From the NCBI GenBank assembly GCA_023390055.1, contig JAEWDP010000147.1:1-20879 (forward strand): DNA of 20,879 nucleotides, read 5' to 3'. Positions 15,068-20,879 of this stretch are shown here, in pieces. The notes below the pieces were generated by a model. That model did not search any database and was not told the origin of the DNA. It saw only the letters and a list, made by a program, of their open reading frames with translations. Both the position numbers and the translations under genes were made by a program. Source of the DNA: Pseudomonadota bacterium (GTDB lineage Bacteria > Pseudomonadota > Alphaproteobacteria > Rhizobiales > Rhizobiaceae). Every line of letters starts with the position of its first letter. The stretch's first letter is position 1.

Positions 15068-16051
15068 TCAGCCGACGTCATCGAGGCAGTCACTCAAACT
15101 GGTGGCGATCGAACGCATCAGTTCAAAGTAGAGCTCTGGGCCCTGTGCAAGTGAAGCCCCCAGGGGGTCAAGGGTTGCAGATCGGGCAGATGTTCCTTCA
15201 ATCACGACTTCAACGAGTTTCGGTTCAAACTGTGGCTCGGAAAATACGCAGGTTGCCTGCAGTTCCTTCACCTTTGCCTGTATTTGCGCAATGCGTTCGG
15301 CACCGGCCATGACTTCCGGGCTGACGGTGATCGAACCGGCCACAGTCACTCCGTAATGCTCTTCGAAATATTGATAGGCATCATGAAAGACGATGAATGG
15401 CTTGTTCTTCACAGGTGAAAGGGTGGCGGCAATCTCCACGTCGAGTTCATCTATTTTGTCGGTCAACTTCGCCAGATTGGCGTGATAAGCGGCAGCATTG
15501 TCAGGATCAAGAGCAGCAAGAGACGTCTCGATGGCCGTGGCCATCACCTTCGCGTTTTCCGGATTGAGCCACAGATGGGTATCAATACCCCCGGTCTGGT
15601 GGTCGTGATGGTGCTGGTCTTCGGCGTGATGATCATCTTCGTGACCGTCAGCAGACTCTGGTTCGTGATCATGGCTGCCATGATCGTGGGTTTCAAACGG
15701 GCCTCCTTCCCGCAACGGTAGCTTCACGAGACCTTCCAGACTGTCGAGCCTGACGATGGTCGCGTCGGATGCCAGTGCGTCCAGTGGCTTTTTAAGGAAT
15801 GCTTCCATGGAAGGTCCGGTCCAGAAGATCAGATCCGCGTCTTGAACGTTGCGTGCATTGGATGGCTTCATCGTGAAGGTATGCGGCGATGCGGCGCTCT
15901 CGACGATCAGGTCAGGCGTGGCGATGCCTTCCATGATGGCGGCCACCAGCGAATGGATGGGCTTGATCGACACGACAACATCGGGAGCAGCTGTCGCTGA
16001 CGAGGCTGCAAACAGCACTGATGTTGCAGCTAGGTGTGCGAATAACTTCAT
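15068..16051 (-). CDS. znuA: Zinc ABC transporter, periplasmic binding protein ZnuA
   Basis: 327 residues. A signal peptide ends about Ala22. The cluster A-I metal-binding fold is clear, with likely zinc ligands His57 (ASPHTF), His159 (THLWLNP), His223 (FHDAYQYF) and an acidic Asp295 (LDPLG). A long loop at 119-152 is packed with His, Asp and Glu, as in ZnuA proteins that gather zinc. Cys268 and Cys322 could form the usual disulfide. ATG 16051 is chosen because GGAAGAA lies six bases upstream; a TTG at 16066 is less likely. It hands zinc to ZnuB/ZnuC, encoded divergently, and the shared spacer holds two Zur-box-like palindromes. Confidence 0.96.
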   Translation of the reverse strand: MKLFAHLAATSVLFAASSATAAPDVVVSIKPIHSLVAAIMEGIATPDLIVESAASPHTFTMKPSNARNVQDADLIFWTGPSMEAFLKKPLDALASDATIVRLDSLEGLVKLPLREGGPFETHDHGSHDHEPESADGHEDDHHAEDQHHHDHQTGGIDTHLWLNPENAKVMATAIETSLAALDPDNAAAYHANLAKLTDKIDELDVEIAATLSPVKNKPFIVFHDAYQYFEEHYGVTVAGSITVSPEVMAGAERIAQIQAKVKELQATCVFSEPQFEPKLVEVVIEGTSARSATLDPLGASLAQGPELYFELMRSIATSLSDCLDDVG

Positions 16052-16069
16052 GGGCAATTCTTCCAATTG

Positions 16070-16088
16070 AATGTTATGTTATTACATT
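16070..16088. promoter_or_regulatory. Zur-box-like palindrome, znuA-proximal
   Basis: AATGTTATGTTATTACATT is an imperfect 19-bp palindrome with AATGT...ACATT arms, resembling the proteobacterial Zur box (core of the TGTTATA-N-TATAACA kind). It lies 19 bases upstream of the znuA start. Zinc-loaded Zur, encoded at 17826-18233, would repress here. Confidence 0.65.
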
Positions 16089-16093
16089 AATTG

Positions 16094-16108
16094 CGTTATG
16101 CTATAACG
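16094..16108. promoter_or_regulatory. Second Zur-box-like palindrome, znuC-proximal
   Basis: CGTTATGCTATAACG has perfect six-base arms (CGTTAT/ATAACG) around GCT. Its centre is 22 bases, roughly two helix turns, from the centre of the first palindrome, so two Zur dimers could bind the same face. It sits 38 bases upstream of the znuC start. Confidence 0.65.
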
Positions 16109-16145
16109 TGTGCCATAGCCACAATCAACAGGGCTGCAGAAAAAG

Positions 16146-17009
16146 ATGCTGATGGATGTCAAGGACGACCCAAGTGGTCGAAACAAACTCGTGGAACTCG
16201 ACAATGCGGGTGTGTACCGCGATGGACGGTGGCTGGTTCGTGGCGTGGACCTTTCGATCGCCCGCGGAGAGATCCTGACGCTCATCGGCCCGAACGGCGC
16301 CGGCAAATCGACAATCGCGAAACTGGTCACCGGGGTGCTCAAGCCCGATGAGGGTAAGCTTCAGCGAAATGATCGCCTTCGCGTCGGTTATGTGCCTCAA
16401 AAACTCACCATCGACTGGACGATGCCGTTGTCCGTTCGCCGATTGATGCGCCTGACAGGCCGCCTCGACGACGACGCTCTCATGTCGGCACTTGAAGCAA
16501 CGGGAATTCCAAATCTGGCAGGCTCGGAAGTCAGGCATCTTTCCGGCGGGGAGTTCCAACGCGCTCTTCTGGCGCGCGCAATCGCCAGAAAACCAGATCT
16601 TCTGGTGCTCGACGAGCCTGTTCAAGGTGTCGATTTTGCAGGGGAGGCGACGCTTTACGATCTGATCAGGCAGATCCGCACGACAACGGGATGTGGCATA
16701 TTGCTGATCTCCCATGACCTGCACATGGTAATGGCGGGAACTGATACCGTCATCTGCCTGAACGGACATGTCTGTTGTCGTGGGACGCCGGAGACGGTCA
16801 GCCGCAGTGAAGATTACAAGCGCCTCTTCGGAGGGGCCGGACGGGGCCTTGCGATCTATAGCCACCAGCACGACCACACCCATCTGCCTGATGGCCGGGT
16901 TCTTCACGGAGACGGTTCAATTATCGACCATTGCCATCCAAATGATGGTCACCATGACCATGATTATGGTGATGATGACGGTCATGTCCAGGGTGACCGC
17001 CATGCTTGA
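16146..17009 (+). CDS. znuC: Zinc ABC transporter ATP-binding protein ZnuC
   Basis: 287 residues. Walker A GPNGAGKST (48-56), Q-loop at VPQK (83-86), signature LSGGE (132-136), Walker B LLVLDE (152-157) and switch His190 define the ATPase. It energises zinc import through ZnuB. After the ATPase domain a tail from about 238 to 287 is unusually rich in His and Asp, with about a dozen His, and is likely to bind metal. The ribosome binding site is poor (a purine-rich AGAAAAAG directly before the ATG); an in-frame ATG at 16152 is an alternative. The last eight bases overlap znuB. It is repressed, I infer, by Zur through the divergent spacer. Confidence 0.95.
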   Translation: MLMDVKDDPSGRNKLVELDNAGVYRDGRWLVRGVDLSIARGEILTLIGPNGAGKSTIAKLVTGVLKPDEGKLQRNDRLRVGYVPQKLTIDWTMPLSVRRLMRLTGRLDDDALMSALEATGIPNLAGSEVRHLSGGEFQRALLARAIARKPDLLVLDEPVQGVDFAGEATLYDLIRQIRTTTGCGILLISHDLHMVMAGTDTVICLNGHVCCRGTPETVSRSEDYKRLFGGAGRGLAIYSHQHDHTHLPDGRVLHGDGSIIDHCHPNDGHHDHDYGDDDGHVQGDRHA

Positions 17010-17829
17010 TGATTTCTTCATACGTGCACTGATCGCCGGGATTGGTGTTGCCCTGACTGCGGGTCCTCTTGGTTGTTTCGTCGTGTGGCGCCGCATGGCG
17101 TATTTCGGTGACACGATGGCACATTCGGCGCTCCTTGGTGTGGCTCTGTCACTGCTTTTCAACCTGAACCTCTTGATTTGCGTTTTCGCCGTCGCCGTCG
17201 TCATTTCGCTCCTGCTGCTTGTTCTTCAGCGGCGCAAGGCCCTGTCAGCCGATGCGCTTCTTGGTATCCTGTCGCATTCAACGCTGGCCATTGGCCTGGT
17301 GCTTGTTGGTTTCATGAGTTCGGTGCGCATCGACCTCATGGCATTCCTGTTTGGCGACATCCTGGCGGTGACGAGATCCGATATCGCGCTGATCTGGGGA
17401 GGCGGAGCAATCGTCCTTGTTGCAATTGCCAGTCTCTGGCGGCGGCTTGTTGCGTCCACGGTCAGCGAAGACATTGCCGAGGCCGAGGGACTGAGACCGC
17501 ATCAGACACGATTGCTGTTCATGCTGTTGATGGCACTCGTGATTGCAATGGCGATGAAGATCGTCGGCATCATGCTGATCACGGCGCTTTTGATAATTCC
17601 GGCAGCGACTGCACGCCGGTTTTCGACCACTCCGGAGACAATGGCCATCCTGGCGTCGCTCATCGGGGTCCTGGCAGTTTGCGCTGGTCTGTTCGGCTCA
17701 CTACATTACGATACGTCATCCGGCCCTTCGATCGTGGTCGCGGCCCTGGTCCTTTTTGTGGCAAGCCTGATGCCGTTTCCGACCGGCAGGCGATTGGACC
17801 GTGATGCAATGAAAGGAGTGCGCCGATGA
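17002..17829 (+). CDS. znuB: Zinc ABC transporter permease ZnuB
   Basis: 275-residue inner-membrane protein of the ABC-3 family with about eight hydrophobic segments. It shows the family's conserved cytoplasmic stretch MAYFGDTMAHSALLGVAL near the N-terminus, and VGIMLITALLIIPAATAR in the second half. ATG 17002 is preferred because AGGG (16990-16993) precedes it by eight bases and the protein then starts MLDDFFIRAL, as relatives do; ATG 16984 is possible. The frame is also open through the end of znuC, but that part only encodes an out-of-frame reading of the His tail. The stop overlaps the zur start by four bases (ATGA). Confidence 0.95.
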   Translation: MLDDFFIRALIAGIGVALTAGPLGCFVVWRRMAYFGDTMAHSALLGVALSLLFNLNLLICVFAVAVVISLLLLVLQRRKALSADALLGILSHSTLAIGLVLVGFMSSVRIDLMAFLFGDILAVTRSDIALIWGGGAIVLVAIASLWRRLVASTVSEDIAEAEGLRPHQTRLLFMLLMALVIAMAMKIVGIMLITALLIIPAATARRFSTTPETMAILASLIGVLAVCAGLFGSLHYDTSSGPSIVVAALVLFVASLMPFPTGRRLDRDAMKGVRR

Positions 17830-18233
17830 TTGCGCCCGCTTTGACGAAGAACCAGTCAATGGTTTTCGATGTGCTGACGAAGTCCGACGCGCCGCTTAGC
17901 GCCTACACGATACTCGATCGCCTGCGCAGCGAAGGATTTCGGGCACCGCTTCAGGTCTACCGTGCTCTCGACAAGCTGCTCGAACGTGGAATGGTTCATC
18001 GGCTGGAAAGCCTCAATGCCTTTGTTGCCTGTGCCCATCCCCAAAGCGAGTGTTGCCAGGGGCATGGTCAGGCAACAGTTGCCTTTGCCATCTGCGAAAG
18101 CTGTGGCCATGTGGTGGAATTCCACGATCATGGCGTCGATCATCGGCTTGCTGATTGGGCAGCTCAGCGTCGTTTCAAGCCTGAAAAGACGACGATCGAG
18201 ATCCGGGGCCTGTGCGAGGCGTGTGCGGCCTAG
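17826..18233 (+). CDS. zur: Zinc uptake regulator Zur (Fur family)
   Basis: 135 residues. An N-terminal winged helix (about 1-70, with YRALDKLLERGMVHRLE) is followed by the Fur-type dimer domain. The structural zinc site is formed by the pairs Cys90/Cys93 (CESCGH) and Cys130/Cys133 (CEAC). The second metal site probably uses residues in the ECCQGHGQ and EFHDHGVDH segments. Being translationally coupled to znuB (ATGA overlap) and lying beside Zur-type palindromes, it is far more likely Zur than Fur, Mur or Irr. With zinc bound it should repress znuA and znuC-znuB-zur, and thus itself. Its TAG stop lies inside a CTAG shared with the stop of the convergent gene. Confidence 0.93.
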   Translation: MIAPALTKNQSMVFDVLTKSDAPLSAYTILDRLRSEGFRAPLQVYRALDKLLERGMVHRLESLNAFVACAHPQSECCQGHGQATVAFAICESCGHVVEFHDHGVDHRLADWAAQRRFKPEKTTIEIRGLCEACAA

Positions 18234-18757
18234 ATCGGACGCAGCTCGCGGGCATAGCGTTTCCATCGGGCGACATAGTGTAGGGCAGAGGTCGTCAGCG
18301 CCTCGACCGCTGCATCATCAAGAGTGCGGATTGCCTTTGCCGGCGCACCGACGATCAGGGAATTATCAGGAAATTCCTTTCCTTCGGTTACCAGCGCATT
18401 GGCGCCCACGAGGCAGTTTTTGCCGATGCGTGCTCCGTTCAGGATCGTGGCGCCCATGCCGATGAGGCAATTGTCGCCAATCGTGCAACCGTGAATGATG
18501 GCGTGATGGCCGATTGTGCAGCCGGCGCCAATTGTCACGGGAAGGCCGACATCGTTGTGTACCATGACGCCTTCCTGGATATTGGTACCCACGCCGAGCG
18601 TGATTGGCTCGTTGTCGCCGCGCAAGACCGCCCCAAACCAGATCCCGACGTCTTCACCAATGTGGACCTCACCAATGATGGTTGCGTTCGGCGCCACCCA
18701 GTAGCGATCGGGGGCAGGGGTGTTTGGCTGGCGCTCGCCGAGGGCATAAAGTGGCAT
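18230..18757 (-). CDS. Gamma-carbonic anhydrase-like, left-handed beta-helix protein
   Basis: 175 residues with the hexapeptide repeats of a left-handed parallel beta-helix (TIIGEVHIGEDV, VTIGAGCTIGHHAIIHGCTIGDNCLIGMGATI), then a C-terminal helix that packs a trimer. Candidate zinc ligands are His67 (VMVHND), His84 and His89 (GHHAIIHG), the gamma-carbonic anhydrase pattern. Relatives (YrdA, PaaY, CaiE) include true anhydrases, thioesterases and proteins of unknown role, so activity is uncertain. ATG 18757 is chosen because GGAG (18763-18766) precedes it by five bases; the ATG at 18790 has no such site. A zinc protein placed next to zur may be coincidence. Confidence 0.9.
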   Translation of the reverse strand: MPLYALGERQPNTPAPDRYWVAPNATIIGEVHIGEDVGIWFGAVLRGDNEPITLGVGTNIQEGVMVHNDVGLPVTIGAGCTIGHHAIIHGCTIGDNCLIGMGATILNGARIGKNCLVGANALVTEGKEFPDNSLIVGAPAKAIRTLDDAAVEALTTSALHYVARWKRYARELRPI

Positions 18758-18813
18758 GGGTTCTCCGATATTCCTTCGTATTTCTGTCATTCAAAATGGA
18801 CGATTCCGCGTTG

Positions 18814-18829
18814 TGATCCAAGTGGATCA
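18814..18829. promoter_or_regulatory. Palindrome in the gamma-CA/dusA divergent spacer
   Basis: TGATCCAAGTGGATCA has perfect seven-base arms around AG. It is 57 bases upstream of the gamma-carbonic-anhydrase-like start and 250 bases upstream of dusA. It has the size and symmetry of an operator for a dimeric regulator, but I cannot name one. Two direct copies of ATATCCAT (18866-18873 and 18882-18889) lie nearby. Confidence 0.35.
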
Positions 18830-19034
18830 ACATACTGACCTGCCAGCAGGCTTTGGCCGGATTGTATATCCATGATCCTGAATATCCATCAACAGCGGCA
18901 TGTGTTCCTGTAATGCTGCTGCCATATCCTCGTTGTTCGACATCTCCCAATGCCGCTGGTCGCTTCCCGGTCCGTGGGAACGATCGGTCGTCTGGAACTA
19001 AGGCTTGTTGGTCCGGCCTGTTTGAAATTGGCAT

Positions 19035-19057
19035 AAGGAGCGGCAATGTCCCTTTGA
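19035..19057 (+). other. Ribosome binding site plus three-codon ORF in the dusA leader
   Basis: AAGGAG (19035-19040) is five bases before an ATG at 19046, an excellent start site, but the frame reads Met-Ser-Leu and stops at TGA (19055-19057). It is in frame with dusA, whose first ATG after the stop is at 19079 and has no ribosome binding site. Either dusA is translated by reinitiation after this mini-ORF, or the original start has been cut off by a nonsense change, or dusA starts lower. Confidence 0.5.
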
Positions 19058-19078
19058 AAACGCGGTCTGGATCGTTAC

Positions 19079-20170
19079 ATGTCGCAGCACGAGTTATATC
19101 AGTTTTGTCCGCTCAAGGATTGGTTCGGGAATTTGAAGCAGGTGGCGAAAAGAAAGAAGATCCTTGCTGTAGCACCAATGATCGACTGGACCGATCGTCA
19201 TTGTCGCTATTTTCACCGGCAACTGACGGCGCGTGCTCTTCTTTATACCGAAATGATCGTTGCCGACGCTGTCATTCACGGGCCTCGGGAGCGCTTGCTC
19301 TCCTATTCGCCACAAGAGCATCCTGTTGCACTGCAACTGGGAGGGTCGGATCCGCAAAAGCTTTGCGAAGCCGTAAAGATTGCAGCAGACTACGATTATG
19401 ACGAGATAAACCTCAATGTTGGTTGTCCTTCCGATCGTGTACAATCAGGTACATTCGGTGCATGCTTGATGAAGACGCCCGGAGTGGTTGCAGACTGTGT
19501 AAGGGCGATGAAACAGGTTTCACCGGTTCCGGTAACAGTAAAGTGTCGGATCGGTGTTGATGAGCAGGAACCACAAGACATACTGCCCGACTTCCTGGCG
19601 AAGGTGATCGATGCAGGCGCCGATGCTGTGTGGGTCCACGCAAGAAAGGCCTGGCTCCAGGGTCTGTCACCAAAGGAGAACCGAGAAGTTCCTCCGCTCG
19701 ATTACGATATCGTTTACCGGATGAAGGAGCAGCATCCCGATGTGTTCATCGGCATCAATGGTGGCATACAGGATCTTGAACAGGCCCTTTTGCATCTTCG
19801 TCATGTCGACGGGGTCATGCTCGGCCGCGCTGCCTATCAAAATGCCGGATTACTGACTGGCGTCGACGATCTGGTGGTTCACGGCAAAACTATAGGTTCT
19901 GCGCCCGAAACGAGCGACTGGTTGGCGCTGCGCGATGCGATGATGTCGTATGCGGACGAAGTGATTGCTTCTGGCGGGCGGCTCAACCATGTAACCCGTC
20001 ACATGGTCGGTCTGTTTCAGGGCTTTTCGGGTGCCCGACGCTATCGGCAGATCCTGTCGACGCAGTCCACACGGATCGGCGCCACCCCGCAGGTGATCAA
20101 AGAGGCGTTTGCAGCGGTAGATATCGATGCGGGCGCCAGGGTGCAGTCTGCCGTCCGGCGCGCAGGCTGA
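19079..20170 (+). CDS. dusA: tRNA-dihydrouridine synthase A
   Basis: 363 residues. FMN enzyme reducing uridine to dihydrouridine at D-loop positions 20/20a of tRNA in the cytoplasm. The TIM barrel opens with ILAVAPMIDWTDRHCRYFHR (28-47), the DusA signature; catalytic Cys116 lies in NLNVGCPSDRVQSGTFGACLM, and VKCRIG (154-159) and VWVHARKAW (184-192) give FMN and substrate contacts. The Dus helical domain follows from about 255. ATG 19079 lacks a Shine-Dalgarno sequence, and the roughly 25 residues before the barrel are longer than needed, so an internal TTG (19133) or GTG (19142) start is possible. It stands alone, with the PRC-barrel gene 94 bases downstream. Confidence 0.95.
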   Translation: MSQHELYQFCPLKDWFGNLKQVAKRKKILAVAPMIDWTDRHCRYFHRQLTARALLYTEMIVADAVIHGPRERLLSYSPQEHPVALQLGGSDPQKLCEAVKIAADYDYDEINLNVGCPSDRVQSGTFGACLMKTPGVVADCVRAMKQVSPVPVTVKCRIGVDEQEPQDILPDFLAKVIDAGADAVWVHARKAWLQGLSPKENREVPPLDYDIVYRMKEQHPDVFIGINGGIQDLEQALLHLRHVDGVMLGRAAYQNAGLLTGVDDLVVHGKTIGSAPETSDWLALRDAMMSYADEVIASGGRLNHVTRHMVGLFQGFSGARRYRQILSTQSTRIGATPQVIKEAFAAVDIDAGARVQSAVRRAG

Positions 20171-20264
20171 GTATTGCCTGTCTCTCTTTTCACATAAAGT
20201 TGAGGGCAGGAACGATCCCCATATGTCCGGGTTTGGCTTTTTTAGGCAAAACCAGGAGCCCACC

Positions 20265-20879
20265 ATGACAGGACGAATTCTTTCAATCCTTCTTCTATCA
20301 ACGGCCTTTCCACTGACTGCCCTTGCCCAGACAAGCCAGGGTGAGGCAGGCACGACAATTACCAATCCGGGTTCAGCCGCGGAGCAGAGCGAACCTTCGG
20401 CAATGGGACAAACCGCAGCGACCTCTGGCCCATTCGTGACGATCCCCGAAACCGGCGTGTGGCGCGTGAGCGACTTCGAAGGCAAGGCCGTTTTCAGCAC
20501 AGAAGGCGAGAGTATCGGCGAGATCAATGATGTATTGGTCAGCCAGGATGGCTCAGTGAATGCCGTTGTGATCGGTGTCGGCGGTTTCCTCGGCATTGGG
20601 GAAAAGGATGTTGCCATCGACATGAGCGCACTTGAGCTTGGACCGGGTGCGACACCGGCGGAAGCTGCCGCAGTTTCCGCAGAAAATCCACAAGCGGCTC
20701 CAGGGGGCGTTTCGAGCGAGACAACGGCATCGACCACCGACAATGCTGCGACACCGCCACCTGCTGGAACCGCAACCGAAAACGATACCGCAGCCAATAG
20801 CGAGGCCGCACCAGGCGCTCCGGCAATGCCGCAAACCGGCGATGATCAGCAGATGGCCGCAAACGACGCTGCTATGGGT
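20265..20879 (+). CDS. Secreted PRC-barrel domain protein (3' end outside window)
   Basis: 205 codons are visible and the frame is still open at the window end. A signal peptide (ILSILLLSTAFPLTALA, cut after Ala21) is followed by a Ser/Thr/Gly-rich linker. A PRC-barrel domain comes at about 67-128 (VWRVSDFEGKAVFSTEGESIGEINDVLV, then NAVVIGVGGFLGIGEKDVAID). Beyond residue 130 the sequence is low-complexity, rich in Ala, Thr, Pro, Glu and Asn, probably disordered, and perhaps leading to a second PRC repeat, as many rhizobial homologues have. AGGAG precedes the ATG at 20253-20257. Such periplasmic proteins are common in Rhizobiales; their role is not known. Confidence 0.85.
   Translation, partial: MTGRILSILLLSTAFPLTALAQTSQGEAGTTITNPGSAAEQSEPSAMGQTAATSGPFVTIPETGVWRVSDFEGKAVFSTEGESIGEINDVLVSQDGSVNAVVIGVGGFLGIGEKDVAIDMSALELGPGATPAEAAAVSAENPQAAPGGVSSETTASTTDNAATPPPAGTATENDTAANSEAAPGAPAMPQTGDDQQMAANDAAMG

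Noticed and set aside
16125..16907. 260-codon minus-strand open frame opposite znuC
   Set aside because: Antisense to a clear ABC ATPase; its translation shows no recognisable domain and it would cross the divergent promoter region.
16945..16961. Inverted repeat ATGGTCACCATGACCAT as an operator
   Set aside because: It lies inside the His/Asp-rich tail of znuC and follows from repeated His, Met-like and Asp codons (CAT/GAT patterns), so coding composition explains it.
18791..19078. Possible tRNA gene or riboswitch in the gamma-CA/dusA spacer
   Set aside because: I looked for a cloverleaf, a T-loop GTTCRA motif and known riboswitch cores and saw none that could be supported.
19850..20797. 315-codon minus-strand open frame across the dusA end and the PRC-barrel gene
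   Set aside because: It is antisense to two well-supported genes, and its low-complexity Ser/Ala/Pro protein mirrors the Ala/Thr-rich coding strand.

Overview
The window looks like a chromosomal segment of an alphaproteobacterium in the Rhizobiales, probably Rhizobiaceae. The reasons are moderately high GC, protein sequences typical of that group (6-phosphogluconate dehydrogenase, ZnuA with a long His-rich loop, a small Zur, DusA), and the gene set znuA<>znuC-znuB-zur. The assignment rests on protein resemblance only; there is no rRNA or tRNA in the window. I saw no insertion sequence, CRISPR array or phage gene.

Layout. (1) Bases 1-1043: 3' three-quarters of gnd. (2) 1044-1486: a gene-poor gap between convergent genes, with a few inverted repeats. 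(3) 1487-14539: a carbohydrate uptake and breakdown locus. A LacI-type regulator on the minus strand faces a plus-strand run of nine genes: a sugar-binding protein, two CUT1 permeases, a MalK/UgpC-type ATPase, a GH2 beta-mannosidase, a TIM-barrel isomerase/epimerase-like protein, a Gfo/Idh/MocA oxidoreductase, an aldo/keto reductase and a GH43 beta-xylosidase. Two 16-bp operator-like palindromes, 14/16 identical, lie one in front of the regulator and one on the transporter promoter. This points to one autoregulated repressor circuit. Neither glycosidase has a signal peptide, so oligosaccharides are probably imported whole and cut in the cytoplasm. No sugar kinase is present, so the next step is either encoded elsewhere or goes through the three redox/isomerase-type enzymes. 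(4) 14650-15018: a small exported RcnB-family protein, with a strong hairpin between it and znuA. (5) 15068-18233: high-affinity zinc uptake. znuA diverges from znuC-znuB-zur, and the 94-bp spacer holds two Zur-box-like palindromes. (6) 18230-18757: a gamma-carbonic-anhydrase-like protein, convergent with zur and sharing a CTAG stop overlap. (7) 19079-20170: tRNA-dihydrouridine synthase DusA, with an odd leader. (8) 20265 to the window end: a secreted PRC-barrel protein, truncated by the window edge.

The most interesting parts are the matched operator pair, the unassigned redox chemistry of the beta-mannoside/beta-xyloside locus, the twin Zur-like sites, and the dusA leader, where a good ribosome binding site feeds a three-codon in-frame ORF (Met-Ser-Leu-stop).
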